Origin: an uncultured Carboxylicivirga sp.
GTDB taxonomy: Bacteria; Bacteroidota; Bacteroidia; Bacteroidales; Marinilabiliaceae
Direction: 5' to 3'
DNA length: 64,000 nt
NCBI RefSeq assembly: GCF_963674565.1
Contig: NZ_OY771430.1
Span: 5,022,001-5,086,000 of the forward strand
Shown here: positions 1 to 6,875 of the stretch, in pieces
Numbering within the stretch: position 1 is the stretch's first letter
How the letters are laid out: the number at the start of each line of letters is the position of its first letter
Notes under the pieces: model-generated
Told to the model about the DNA's origin: nothing
The model's input: only the letters and a program-made list of their open reading frames with translations
The model's database searches: none
Made by a program: the position numbers and the translations under genes

Positions 1-263
1 CATCTGCTTCGGTAACAGGTGCTAAAAGTGGATTGTCGGATCAGCAATTGACATATTTCAACCGTGTAAATAATCTTGGTCTTAAAACTCCAAGGATAAT
101 TGGATTTGGTATTAGTAATAAAGAAACTTTTACTACAGCCTGCCAATATGCTTCGGGTGCAATTGTAGGAAGTGCCTTTGTGAAATTATTGGCAGAAAAA
201 GGTGCCGATAAAAAGGCTATCAATGATTTTGTAAAAAGTATAAAAGATACTTCCAGTAAATAG
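1..263 (+). CDS. trpA: Tryptophan synthase alpha subunit, 3' end (partial)
   Basis: The reading frame is already open at base 3 and runs to TAA at 261-263, so the start lies outside the window. The first visible residues, SASVTGAKSGL, match the TrpA loop near the phosphate-binding region (SVTGA in the family), and the later stretch IIGFGISNKETF followed by AIVGSAFVKLL is the usual end of the TIM barrel that holds the indole-glycerol-phosphate phosphate. TrpA splits indole-3-glycerol phosphate into indole and glyceraldehyde-3-phosphate and hands indole to TrpB. About 87 C-terminal residues are present. The gene is probably the last of a trp operon lying to the left; purU follows after a 149-base gap. 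Confidence 0.93.
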   Translation, partial: SASVTGAKSGLSDQQLTYFNRVNNLGLKTPRIIGFGISNKETFTTACQYASGAIVGSAFVKLLAEKGADKKAINDFVKSIKDTSSK

Positions 264-339
264 GTTACGTGGTGGATTTATGTTATTGAGCAAGCTGAAG
301 TTCTTTAAGTAAAATAGATTTGAGCGACTTGTAAATCAA

Positions 340-369
340 CTACTGCCTACTGCCTCCGATAGTTATCGG
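340..369. repeat. Solo dispersed repeat with small palindrome
   Basis: The trpA-purU gap holds CTACTGCCTACTG (340-352), whose exact reverse complement CAGTAGGCAGTAG occurs at 9271-9283 in another intergenic gap. It is followed directly by the near-perfect palindrome CCGATAGTTATCGG (356-369). The units resemble the arms that flank the four-helix-bundle cassettes further on, so this may be a decayed half of such an element. Confidence 0.6.
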
Positions 370-412
370 TGCTAGCAAACTAAAGTATGAACAACTAAAC
401 AATAAAATTTAA

Positions 413-1270
413 ATGAGAGAAACGGCTATTCTTCGGATACACTGCCCGGATCAAAGAGGAATTGTGGCGAAAGTAACGGACTTTATTCATCGTCACAATG
501 GTAATGTGGTGTATCTTGATCAGCATACTGATTATAGTGAGGATCGTTTTTTTATGCGAGTGGAATGGGACCTGGATGGATTTGAGATTCCAACGGAACA
601 GATTAAAGATGTTATACAGGAGAAACTGGCCTGGCCAATGGAAATGGTTTGGTCGTTGCAGTTCTCACACCAGGTACCACGAATGGCTATATTTGTGAGT
701 CGCTCGTCACACTGTTTATATGATTTATTGGCCCGCTACAGTGCAGGTGAATTAAAAGTAGAAATACCTTTAATTATCAGTAATCATAAGGACCTTGAAA
801 AGGTGGCCAAGCAATTTGGACTCCCTTTTTATTATCTTCCTGTTACAAAAGATAACAAGGAGGAAGTGGAGAAAGAGCAGATTCGACTTTTGGAGGAGAA
901 CAATGTTGATTTTATTGTATTGGCTCGTTACATGCAGATTCTTTCATCTGAATTTAATGAGTTGTATCCAAACAGAATCATAAACATTCACCACTCATTC
1001 TTACCAGCATTTGCCGGTGCTAAACCATATCATGCTGCTCATTCAAGAGGTGTCAAGATTATTGGTGCCACAGGGCATTATGTAACATCTGATCTTGATG
1101 CAGGACCAATCATAGAGCAGGATGTGACAAGAATTACACACCATGATACTGTTCAGAGCCTGGTTCAAAAAGGTAAGGATATCGAAAAAATTGTGCTTTC
1201 AAGAGCCGTTCAGGCACATGTTGATCGCAAAACACTGGTGTATAAAAACAAAACAATCATCTTTGCATAA
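413..1270 (+). CDS. purU: Formyltetrahydrofolate deformylase
   Basis: Hydrolyses 10-formyl-THF to formate and THF, balancing one-carbon pools and feeding formate to purine synthesis. The 285 residues show an N-terminal ACT domain (about 1-85, beginning ILRIHCPDQRGIVAKVTDFI) and a formyltransferase domain (about 90-285). The catalytic triad of the formyltransferase fold is visible: N191 and H193 in RIINIHHSFLPAF and D229 in TSDLDAGPIIEQ. The length matches the family (about 280). The ATG at 413 is preceded by an A-rich stretch without a clear Shine-Dalgarno, normal for Bacteroidota. The thioredoxin gene begins 12 bases after the stop and is probably cotranscribed. Confidence 0.95.
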   Translation: MRETAILRIHCPDQRGIVAKVTDFIHRHNGNVVYLDQHTDYSEDRFFMRVEWDLDGFEIPTEQIKDVIQEKLAWPMEMVWSLQFSHQVPRMAIFVSRSSHCLYDLLARYSAGELKVEIPLIISNHKDLEKVAKQFGLPFYYLPVTKDNKEEVEKEQIRLLEENNVDFIVLARYMQILSSEFNELYPNRIINIHHSFLPAFAGAKPYHAAHSRGVKIIGATGHYVTSDLDAGPIIEQDVTRITHHDTVQSLVQKGKDIEKIVLSRAVQAHVDRKTLVYKNKTIIFA

Positions 1271-1282
1271 AATTTAAATATT

Positions 1283-1810
1283 ATGGTGATGAAGAAAATT
1301 ATTTTATCATTCTTATTATCTGTTTTTTGTATTGCACTTTTTGCACAAGCAGCTCCAGATGACAGAGGTTATATTGTGAAATTAGGAGATAAAGCACCTG
1401 ATTTTGAGATGGAACTTACTGATGGTACAAAAGTGAAGTTATCCGATTTAAAAGGACAGGTTGTGATGTTACAGTTTACAGCATCGTGGTGTGGAGTTTG
1501 TCGAAAAGAGATGCCACATATCGAAGAGCAAATCTGGCAGGCATACAAAGATAAGGGATTGAAAGTATTTGGCGTGGACCGTGATGAGCCAGTGAAGAAT
1601 GCTTTGGAACTGAAAGAAGATACTAAAATTACTTATAGTATAGGGCTAGATCCAGGAGCTGATATTTTCGGTTTGTATGCCGATAAACAAGCTGGTGTTA
1701 CTCGTAATGTTTTGATTGATCGGGAAGGAAAAATTATCTTCTTAACCAGGCTATTCAATGAAGAAGAGTTTGCTGCTTTGGTAAAGAGAATTGGAGAGGA
1801 GTTGAAATAG
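1283..1810 (+). CDS. TlpA-like thioredoxin/redoxin family protein, exported
   Basis: A 175-residue periplasmic thiol-disulfide protein. The N-terminus (MKKIILSFLLSVFCIALFAQA) is a signal peptide; a second ATG at 1289 could be the true start since the first two codons add nothing. The AhpC/TSA-redoxin fold begins at KLGDKAPDFEMELTDG, and the active-site motif W-C70-G-V-C73 sits in FTASWCGVCRKEMP, which is typical of TlpA/ResA-like proteins. The substrate cannot be read from the sequence. It lies between purU and the first four-helix-bundle cassette, probably in the same transcript as the his genes; a functional link to histidine synthesis is not evident. Confidence 0.88.
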   Translation: MVMKKIILSFLLSVFCIALFAQAAPDDRGYIVKLGDKAPDFEMELTDGTKVKLSDLKGQVVMLQFTASWCGVCRKEMPHIEEQIWQAYKDKGLKVFGVDRDEPVKNALELKEDTKITYSIGLDPGADIFGLYADKQAGVTRNVLIDREGKIIFLTRLFNEEEFAALVKRIGEELK

Positions 1811-1823
1811 TCAATAGTGCATT

Positions 1824-2258
1824 GTGCAAAGTGACTGGTGCATAGTTAAGAACTAAATCAAATCAAATGAAAACATACAGAGAAATTAAGGCTTGGCAGA
1901 AGTCCATGGATTTTGTTACAAAGATCTATCATTATACCGAAATTTTTCCTGAAAGCGAGAAGTTTGGTTTAACGAATCAAATCAGAAGAGCAGCCGTCTC
2001 TGTTCCTTCTAATATTGCTGAGGGATTCGGACGAAACTCTTTGCCTGATTTTATTAGGTTTCTTAATATTGCGAGAGGTTCACTTTTTGAATTACAAACC
2101 CAAATTGAAATTAGTCGCAATCTCAATTTTCTTCAGCAAGAAATATTTGAAGAGCTCGAGAATAATGCGGTTGAGATTGAGAAAATAATCAATGCTCTTA
2201 TAAAGAGTCTGAAAATTAAAATTCAAAAGTAGTGCACTATGCACTTAAAACTAAGCAC
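1824..2258. repeat. Inverted-repeat cassette 1 around a four-helix-bundle gene
   Basis: The arm 1824-1846 matches the reverse complement of 2236-2258 at 16 of 23 positions without gaps, including a perfect 9-base block: GTGCATAGT (1838-1846) against ACTATGCAC (2236-2244). Between the arms lies only the small gene at 1867-2232. The right arm ends 5 bases before the hisH start codon. The left arm is itself made of degenerate repeats of a GTGCA-like word. Transcribed, the arms could form a stem closing the whole gene in a loop. Confidence 0.7.
1867..2232 (+). CDS. Four-helix bundle protein (S23/Avd-like), copy 1
   Basis: The 121 residues match the S23 family (TIGR02436): the opening WQKSMDF with alternating hydrophobics, the central signature AVSVPSNIAEGFGRN, and a helix with ARGSLFELQTQIEI. 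Relatives are known as ORFs of intervening sequences in bacterial 23S rRNA and as the accessory protein Avd of diversity-generating retroelements, where a pentameric barrel binds RNA or the reverse transcriptase. No reverse transcriptase is visible here. The gene is wrapped by inverted repeats and sits between the thioredoxin gene and hisH. Its role is unknown; RNA binding is an inference from family members. Confidence 0.9.
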   Translation: MKTYREIKAWQKSMDFVTKIYHYTEIFPESEKFGLTNQIRRAAVSVPSNIAEGFGRNSLPDFIRFLNIARGSLFELQTQIEISRNLNFLQQEIFEELENNAVEIEKIINALIKSLKIKIQK

Positions 2259-2263
2259 GAATA

Positions 2264-2863
2264 ATGAAAATAGTAATCATAAAATACAATGCCGGTAATA
2301 TTCGGTCTGTTTTAAATGCTTTAAACAGGTTGGGTTACGAGGCAGAAATATCGGCAGATCCTGAGGTAATTAGAAATGCAGATAAAGTTATTTTTCCGGG
2401 AGTTGGTGAAGCGAGCACCACAATGAAATATCTCAGAGAAACAGGGTTGGATAAATTGATTGTAAGCCTTAAACAACCTGTTTTAGGAATCTGTTTGGGT
2501 ATGCAATTGATGTGCAGTTGGTCGGAAGAAGGTGATGTTGATTGTCTGGGTATTTTTGATGAGAAAGTACGTAAATTTCAATTGCCAGAGGGAAATCCTG
2601 ATAATATTAAAATTCCTCATATGGGTTGGAACTCCATCTTTAATGTCAAAAGCAATTTGTTTGATGCATCTTTAGAGGGCGAATATGTATATTTTGTGCA
2701 TAGTTTTTATGTTGCCAAAGGTCCCGATACAGCAGCTACTACCAATTATATTCTGGAATATAGTTCTGCATTGCAGAAAGATAATTTTTACGCAACACAG
2801 TTTCATCCTGAGAAAAGTGGATCGGTTGGGGAACGTATCCTTTCTAATTTCTTAAGTCTGTAA
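2264..2863 (+). CDS. hisH: Imidazole glycerol phosphate synthase, glutaminase subunit HisH
   Basis: A class I glutamine amidotransferase of 199 residues that supplies ammonia to HisF. The nucleophile is C77 in the elbow GICLGMQLM, and the His-Glu pair of the triad is in ATQFHPEKSG near the C-terminus. The N-terminal KYNAGNIRSVLNAL and the oxyanion-region FPGVGEASTTM are as in HisH. The ATG at 2264 lies 5 bases after the right arm of the first cassette, so a folded stem could affect its translation. hisA starts 3 bases after the stop; this hisH-hisA junction is the only junction within hisHAFI without a cassette. Confidence 0.96.
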   Translation: MKIVIIKYNAGNIRSVLNALNRLGYEAEISADPEVIRNADKVIFPGVGEASTTMKYLRETGLDKLIVSLKQPVLGICLGMQLMCSWSEEGDVDCLGIFDEKVRKFQLPEGNPDNIKIPHMGWNSIFNVKSNLFDASLEGEYVYFVHSFYVAKGPDTAATTNYILEYSSALQKDNFYATQFHPEKSGSVGERILSNFLSL

Positions 2864-2866
2864 ATA

Positions 2867-3592
2867 ATGGGAAAAATAGATATTATACCTGCCATTGATA
2901 TTATCGAAGGCAAATGTGTTCGATTGAGTCAGGGTGATTATGCCAGTAAAAAGGTTTATAACGAAGATCCATTGGAAGTGGCTCGTGAATTTGAAGATAA
3001 TGGAATCAAGCGTTTACATGTGGTCGATCTGGATGGTGCCAAAGCTGGTCATATCATCAATTATAAAACACTTGAGAATATTGCCGGCAAAACAAATCTG
3101 GTGATTGATTTTGGTGGGGGTTTAAAAACTACTGAAGATTTGAGAATTGCCTTTGAATGTGGAGCGCAGATGATTACGGGAGGCAGTATAGCTGTTAAAA
3201 ACCGACCTGAATTCGAAGGATGGATTGAGCACTATGGTAGCGATAAAATCATTCTTGGAGCAGATGCGAAAGACAATAAAATAGCAGTGACAGGTTGGAT
3301 TGAAGAGACCGATCAGGAGCTGATACCTTTCATCAAAGAATATTCATCAAAGGGTATTCAAAAAGTTATTTGTACTGATATAAGTAAAGATGGTATGTTA
3401 CAAGGTCCGGCCATTGAATTATACAAAGATATTCTTGCTGAGATTCCGGGTTTGTACCTGGTGGCTAGTGGAGGAGTGAGTAATATTGATGATATTGAAA
3501 TACTGGCAGAGGCTAATGTGCCTGCAGTTATTTTTGGTAAGGCAATATATGAGGGTAGGATTGAGTTGAAAGAGTTGCATAGATTCTTATAA
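2867..3592 (+). CDS. hisA: ProFAR isomerase HisA
   Basis: Isomerises ProFAR to PRFAR by an Amadori rearrangement in the cytoplasm. The 241-residue (beta-alpha)8 barrel starts IIPAIDIIEGKCVRLSQGDY with the catalytic Asp at D11; the second catalytic Asp lies in IILGADAKDN, half a barrel away. Phosphate-binding glycines appear in VIDFGGGLKTTEDL and LVASGGVSNIDD. It shares the barrel with HisF but lacks the HisF-type KRIIPCLDIKNG start. It follows hisH by 3 bases; the left arm of cassette 2 begins on the base after its TAA. Confidence 0.95.
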   Translation: MGKIDIIPAIDIIEGKCVRLSQGDYASKKVYNEDPLEVAREFEDNGIKRLHVVDLDGAKAGHIINYKTLENIAGKTNLVIDFGGGLKTTEDLRIAFECGAQMITGGSIAVKNRPEFEGWIEHYGSDKIILGADAKDNKIAVTGWIEETDQELIPFIKEYSSKGIQKVICTDISKDGMLQGPAIELYKDILAEIPGLYLVASGGVSNIDDIEILAEANVPAVIFGKAIYEGRIELKELHRFL

Positions 3593-4053
3593 TAGTCAGT
3601 TGTCAGATGTTAGTAGTCAGTAGAATAGATCATGGTGATTAAATAACCCCAAAACTAGTAACTATGAACTCATTTAGAGAACTAAAAATGTGGCAGAAAT
3701 CAATGGATTTGTCAGTTTCAGTTTATGAGATTACAAAAAGTTTTCCAAAGACTGAAGATTATGGTTTGACTTCTCAGATACAAAGAAGTTCAGTGTCTGT
3801 TCCTTCGAATATTGCAGAGGGCTTTGGTAGAAATCATACCAAGGATTTCATTCGATTTTTGCAGATTGCACAAGGATCGGTTTATGAATGCCAAACACAG
3901 CTGGAGATTGCTTTTAGGATTGGATATCTGAATGAAGATGACTTTGTAAATCTTGATAATAAATATATGGAGGTTGCTAAAATGTTATCTTCTTTTATAA
4001 GAAAAATCAAAGATTCACAAACACGCTAATTGAAAACCACTGACTACTGACTA
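3593..4053. repeat. Inverted-repeat cassette 2 around a four-helix-bundle gene
   Basis: The arm 3593-3609, TAGTCAGTTGTCAGATG, matches the reverse complement of 4037-4053 (TAGTCAGTAGTCAGTGG) at 14 of 17 positions; a second unit TAGTCAGTAG (3614-3623) matches the same arm over 10 bases. The arms consist of iterated AGTCAGT words. Only the small gene at 3664-4029 lies between them. The left arm starts directly after the hisA stop and the right arm ends 22 bases before hisF. Confidence 0.72.
3664..4029 (+). CDS. Four-helix bundle protein (S23/Avd-like), copy 2
   Basis: A 121-residue homologue of the gene at 1867, with the same signatures: MWQKSMDL at the start, SVSVPSNIAEGFGRN in the middle, then FIRFLQIAQGSVYECQTQLE. 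The first two copies are closest in the central helices but differ throughout the N- and C-terminal helices, so this is not a recent tandem duplication. It occupies the hisA-hisF junction inside inverted repeats whose sequence is unrelated to those of copy 1. Its function is unknown; the family is associated with RNA (23S rRNA intervening sequences) or retroelement accessory roles. Confidence 0.9.
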   Translation: MNSFRELKMWQKSMDLSVSVYEITKSFPKTEDYGLTSQIQRSSVSVPSNIAEGFGRNHTKDFIRFLQIAQGSVYECQTQLEIAFRIGYLNEDDFVNLDNKYMEVAKMLSSFIRKIKDSQTR

Positions 4054-4075
4054 AAAACTAATTAACTAAAAAAAC

Positions 4076-4834
4076 ATGCTTGCAAAACGTATAATACCAT
4101 GCCTCGATATAAAAAACGGTCAAACCGTTAAAGGGGTGAAGTTTGTTGAAATAAAAGAAGTTGGAGATCCGGTGGAATTAGGTGCATTGTACGCTGAACA
4201 AGGTGCCGATGAATTGGTTTTTTTAGATATCACTGCCAGTCACGAAGGACGTAAGACGTTTGTGGATTTGGTGCGACGGATTGCCCGTAATATTAATATT
4301 CCGTTCACAGTTGGAGGAGGGATCAGTGAGTTGAGTGATGCTGATGCATTATTAAATGCCGGAGCTGATAAGATCTCTATTAATTCATCAGCAGTTCGCA
4401 ATCCTCAATTGATTGATGATCTGGCAAAGAATTTTGGTAGTCAGTTTGTAGTAGCTGCGATTGATGCAAAGCATGATCAGGGCGATGACTGGATTGTTAC
4501 TGTTAATGGTGGACGAATCCCAACAGAAAAGAAACTCTTTTCATGGGCAAAAGAAGCTGAAGACCGTGGTGCTGGAGAAATACTTTTTACCAGTATGGAT
4601 CACGATGGGGTGAAAACAGGTTTTGCCAACGAAGCATTAGCCAAATTAAGTGATGACTTATCTATTCCAATAATTGCATCTGGAGGTGCCGGAGCAATGG
4701 AACATTTTAAAGATGTATTCACGTTGGGTAAAGCAGATGCCGGTTTAGCCGCAAGTATCTTTCATTTTAAAGAAATTCCCATTCCGGATTTGAAGAGGTA
4801 TTTGAACAAGGAGGGGATACCGATTAGGTTATAA
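4076..4834 (+). CDS. hisF: Imidazole glycerol phosphate synthase, cyclase subunit HisF
   Basis: Condenses PRFAR with ammonia from HisH to give imidazole glycerol phosphate and AICAR. The 252 residues begin LAKRIIPCLDIKNGQTVKGV with catalytic D11, and the second catalytic Asp lies in VVAAIDAKHDQ. Phosphate loops are in FTVGGGISEL and IIASGGAGAMEH. The length and barrel spacing are typical. It is separated from its partner hisH by hisA and cassette 2, and is followed by cassette 3, whose left arm starts 4 bases after the TAA at 4832-4834. Confidence 0.96.
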   Translation: MLAKRIIPCLDIKNGQTVKGVKFVEIKEVGDPVELGALYAEQGADELVFLDITASHEGRKTFVDLVRRIARNINIPFTVGGGISELSDADALLNAGADKISINSSAVRNPQLIDDLAKNFGSQFVVAAIDAKHDQGDDWIVTVNGGRIPTEKKLFSWAKEAEDRGAGEILFTSMDHDGVKTGFANEALAKLSDDLSIPIIASGGAGAMEHFKDVFTLGKADAGLAASIFHFKEIPIPDLKRYLNKEGIPIRL

Positions 4835-4838
4835 ATCA

Positions 4839-5282
4839 GCTTATGGCTGATAGCTGATCGCTATTGGCTATAATCAGAAACAGGAATTGATGAAGGATTA
4901 TAGAAAACTTAGAGTCTGGCAAAAAGGTATTGAAATTGTTAAGCTTACTTATAAGTTAACAAGTGCTTTGCCTTCAAATGAAAAGTTCAATCTTGTTTCT
5001 CAAATGAATAGAGCAGCTGTTTCTATACCTTCAAATATTGCAGAAGGAAGCAGTAGAAAAAGCGAGAAGGATTATCATCGTTATTTGGAAATATCTTTAG
5101 GTAGCTGTTTTGAGTTGGATACACAAATTGAAATTGTTATGCAATTGGAATTTGATCAAGTTGATTTGTGTGATGAGCTAAGAACATCTTTAATTGAAGA
5201 AATTATGATGCTTCAGAGTTTAATGAATAAATTAAAAAAATAACTGAAATAAGCTGTCAGCTATTAGCTATCAGCTATAAGC
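4839..5282. repeat. Inverted-repeat cassette 3 around a four-helix-bundle gene
   Basis: The strongest of the three. The arm 4839-4862 matches the reverse complement of 5259-5282 at 21 of 24 positions without gaps; two of the three differences would be G-U pairs in RNA, leaving one real mismatch. The shared core is GCTGATAGCT (4846-4855). The right arm ends 8 bases before the hisI ATG. The arms contain AGCT words and so can also fold locally, which would compete with the long-range stem. Confidence 0.8.
4890..5243 (+). CDS. Four-helix bundle protein (S23/Avd-like), copy 3
   Basis: A 117-residue protein starting MKDYRKLRVWQKG; the ATG at 4890 is preferred over a TTG one codon earlier. It carries the family signature AVSIPSNIAEGSSRK and the following SLGSCFELDTQIEI helix. 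It is the most divergent of the three copies (GFGRN replaced by GSSRK). It fills the hisF-hisI junction inside the best-preserved inverted repeat pair. No function can be assigned; RNA binding by a homo-oligomeric helical barrel is the family-based guess. Confidence 0.9.
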   Translation: MKDYRKLRVWQKGIEIVKLTYKLTSALPSNEKFNLVSQMNRAAVSIPSNIAEGSSRKSEKDYHRYLEISLGSCFELDTQIEIVMQLEFDQVDLCDELRTSLIEEIMMLQSLMNKLKK

Positions 5283-5290
5283 CAATAAAC

Positions 5291-5890
5291 ATGAAAATAA
5301 ATTTTCAAAAACTTGGAAACGGCCTTGTGCCCGCAATTATTCAGGATAATACAACCAACAAAGTTTTGATGTTGGGATTTATGAATGAAGAGGCCTACGA
5401 AAAAACAAAAAAGGAAAGAAAAGTGACTTTTTATAGCAGAACCAAAGAACGTCTGTGGACAAAAGGAGAAGAGTCGGGTAATTTTCTGAATGTTGTTTCA
5501 ATGGCTGTTGACTGTGACGATGATACTTTGTTGATCAAGGTGAATCCTGTGGGACCTGTTTGTCATAAAGGAACAGATACTTGCTGGGAAGAGGAGAATA
5601 AGCAGGATGATGTGATGTTTTTAAAAACTTTGCAGGACTTTATCGATAAGCGAAAAGACGAAATGCCAGAAGGCTCATACACCACTCATTTATTCACAAA
5701 AGGTATTCGTAAAATCACACAGAAAGTTGGTGAAGAAGCCATTGAAACCGTAATTGGTGCTATGGCAAATGATGATGAGAACTTCTTGTACGAAGGTGCA
5801 GATCTTCTTTATCATTTGATTGTGTTACTTACTTACAAAGGATATCGCATCGAAGATTTAGCTCGTGAGTTAAAAAGTAGACATAAATAA
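5291..5890 (+). CDS. hisI: Bifunctional phosphoribosyl-AMP cyclohydrolase / phosphoribosyl-ATP pyrophosphatase HisIE
   Basis: Performs the second and third steps of histidine synthesis. The N-terminal HisI domain (about 1-105) shows MLGFMNEEAYEKT, TFYSRTKERLWTKGEESGN and the zinc-ligand Cys region VDCDDDTL plus GPVCHKGTDTCW. The C-terminal HisE domain (about 110-199) has the helical KVGEEAIETVIGAM and EGADLLYHLIVLL with the acidic residues that bind magnesium. The 199-residue fused form is usual in Bacteroidota. The start is 8 bases downstream of the right arm of cassette 3. It closes the hisHAFI cluster. Confidence 0.95.
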   Translation: MKINFQKLGNGLVPAIIQDNTTNKVLMLGFMNEEAYEKTKKERKVTFYSRTKERLWTKGEESGNFLNVVSMAVDCDDDTLLIKVNPVGPVCHKGTDTCWEEENKQDDVMFLKTLQDFIDKRKDEMPEGSYTTHLFTKGIRKITQKVGEEAIETVIGAMANDDENFLYEGADLLYHLIVLLTYKGYRIEDLARELKSRHK

Positions 5891-5980
5891 AATAGCTGGT
5901 TAGTTCTTAGTCAGTAGTGTGTAGTCTGTATAGCAGTACTTAATTTTGAAAGTACTAAAATCTGCTGACTACTGGCTATT
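5891..5980. repeat. Inverted repeat without a gene (empty or minimal element)
   Basis: Directly after the hisI stop, AATAGC and TAGTCAGTAG in 5891-5916 are mirrored by the reverse complement of 5962-5980 (AATAGCCAGTAGTCAGCAG), with an internal bulge on the left side. Inside is a second perfect 7-bp hairpin, AGTACTT (5935-5941) with AAGTACT (5950-5956). The words match the arms of cassette 2 (AGTCAGTAG) and cassette 3 (TAGCT), but no gene lies inside. It could be a transcript-end structure, a relic, or a minimal form of the cassettes. Confidence 0.6.
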
Positions 5981-5992
5981 AAACTAAATTGT

Positions 5993-6532
5993 ATGAATCC
6001 TCAGGAAATAATAGATAAATACTATCAGCCGGGCAGTCCTATCTGGACTGTTTTGGTTGAGCATAGCAGGGCTGTGACTGATATGGCACTATCGATTGCT
6101 CAGAATCATCCTGAGTTAGGAGCTGATCTGCAATTTATTGAAGAGGCCTGCATGCTGCATGATATTGGTATTTTCTATACCAATGCAGCTGATCTGCATT
6201 GTATAGGTGTTAAGCCCTATATCTGTCATGGTTATATGGGCAGAGAGTTACTTGAGAAAGAAGGTTATCCTAAACATGGATTGGTTTGCGAAAGACATAC
6301 CGGAACAGGCTTGTCAATTGAAGACATTCAATCTCAGAATCTGCCAATTCCGCTGCGTGATATGAGACCACAATCCATCGAAGAACAAATAATCTGTTTT
6401 GCAGATAAGTTTTATAGCAAGAGTGGTATACTGACTCAACCCAAAAGCATAGAGAAAATACGTAAGTCAATGGCCAGACATGGTCAACATCAGGTTGATC
6501 AGTTTAATCAATGGTGTCAGTTGTTTCTTTAA
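5993..6532 (+). CDS. HD domain-containing protein
   Basis: A 179-residue predicted metal-dependent phosphohydrolase. The first ligand His is H24 (VEHSRAV), the HD doublet is H56-D57 in CMLHDIGIFY, further histidines occur in ICHGYMG and CERHTGTG, and the last Asp is in IICFADKFYSKSG. This is the standard HD arrangement of small YedJ/YqeK-like proteins. The substrate, probably a nucleotide, is unknown. It is the last plus-strand gene of the cluster; a convergent gene ends 5 bases after its stop. Confidence 0.88.
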   Translation: MNPQEIIDKYYQPGSPIWTVLVEHSRAVTDMALSIAQNHPELGADLQFIEEACMLHDIGIFYTNAADLHCIGVKPYICHGYMGRELLEKEGYPKHGLVCERHTGTGLSIEDIQSQNLPIPLRDMRPQSIEEQIICFADKFYSKSGILTQPKSIEKIRKSMARHGQHQVDQFNQWCQLFL

Positions 6533-6536
6533 CTTC

Positions 6537-6869
6537 TCAGTGAATAAAGTTAAAAGTCTCATCAAACCATCTTCCAACAAAAGGTATATACCTGAATTTA
6601 CCATTGATAGCAGCAACTAATCCCATTAACCATAGGATGAAAACTGCAAATCCGAGTATTCCTCCTATGAATCCAAGATACAGAAAAGATAAGAAATACT
6701 GAATAGACGAAAGGACAAATCCCATTAGATTAATACCTAAAGCTTGCCTTAAATGAAATCGGCTAATCTCACTTTGAGGTCTTTCGCTTTGTCGCATGAT
6801 GAGTGCAATAATCCAGCCTAATAGCGTAATATAGCTTATTATTGCAATGGTTTTTCCCTGATCGTTCAT
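6537..6869 (-). CDS. DUF4870/Tic20-like small membrane protein
   Basis: A 110-residue protein with three to four hydrophobic segments: IAIISYITLLGWIIALIM, LGINLMGFVLSSIQYFLSF, and FIGGILGFAVFILWLMGLVA. The conserved FHLRQALGIN between helices one and two is typical of DUF4870-family proteins. It is an inner-membrane protein of unknown function. Its start lies 6 bases downstream of the end of the DUF3124 gene on the same strand, so the two are probably one transcript. Confidence 0.8.
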   Translation of the reverse strand: MNDQGKTIAIISYITLLGWIIALIMRQSERPQSEISRFHLRQALGINLMGFVLSSIQYFLSFLYLGFIGGILGFAVFILWLMGLVAAINGKFRYIPFVGRWFDETFNFIH

Positions 6870-6875
6870 ATGAGG

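Noticed and set aside
1867..5243. Diversity-generating retroelement suggested by Avd-like proteins
   Set aside because: No reverse transcriptase, template repeat or variable repeat lies in the window; similarity to Avd is at family level only.
1811..5980. CRISPR array or insertion sequence in the his cluster
   Set aside because: There are no equal-length spacers, and no transposase gene or target-site duplication is visible; the repeats are paired and inverted around single small genes.
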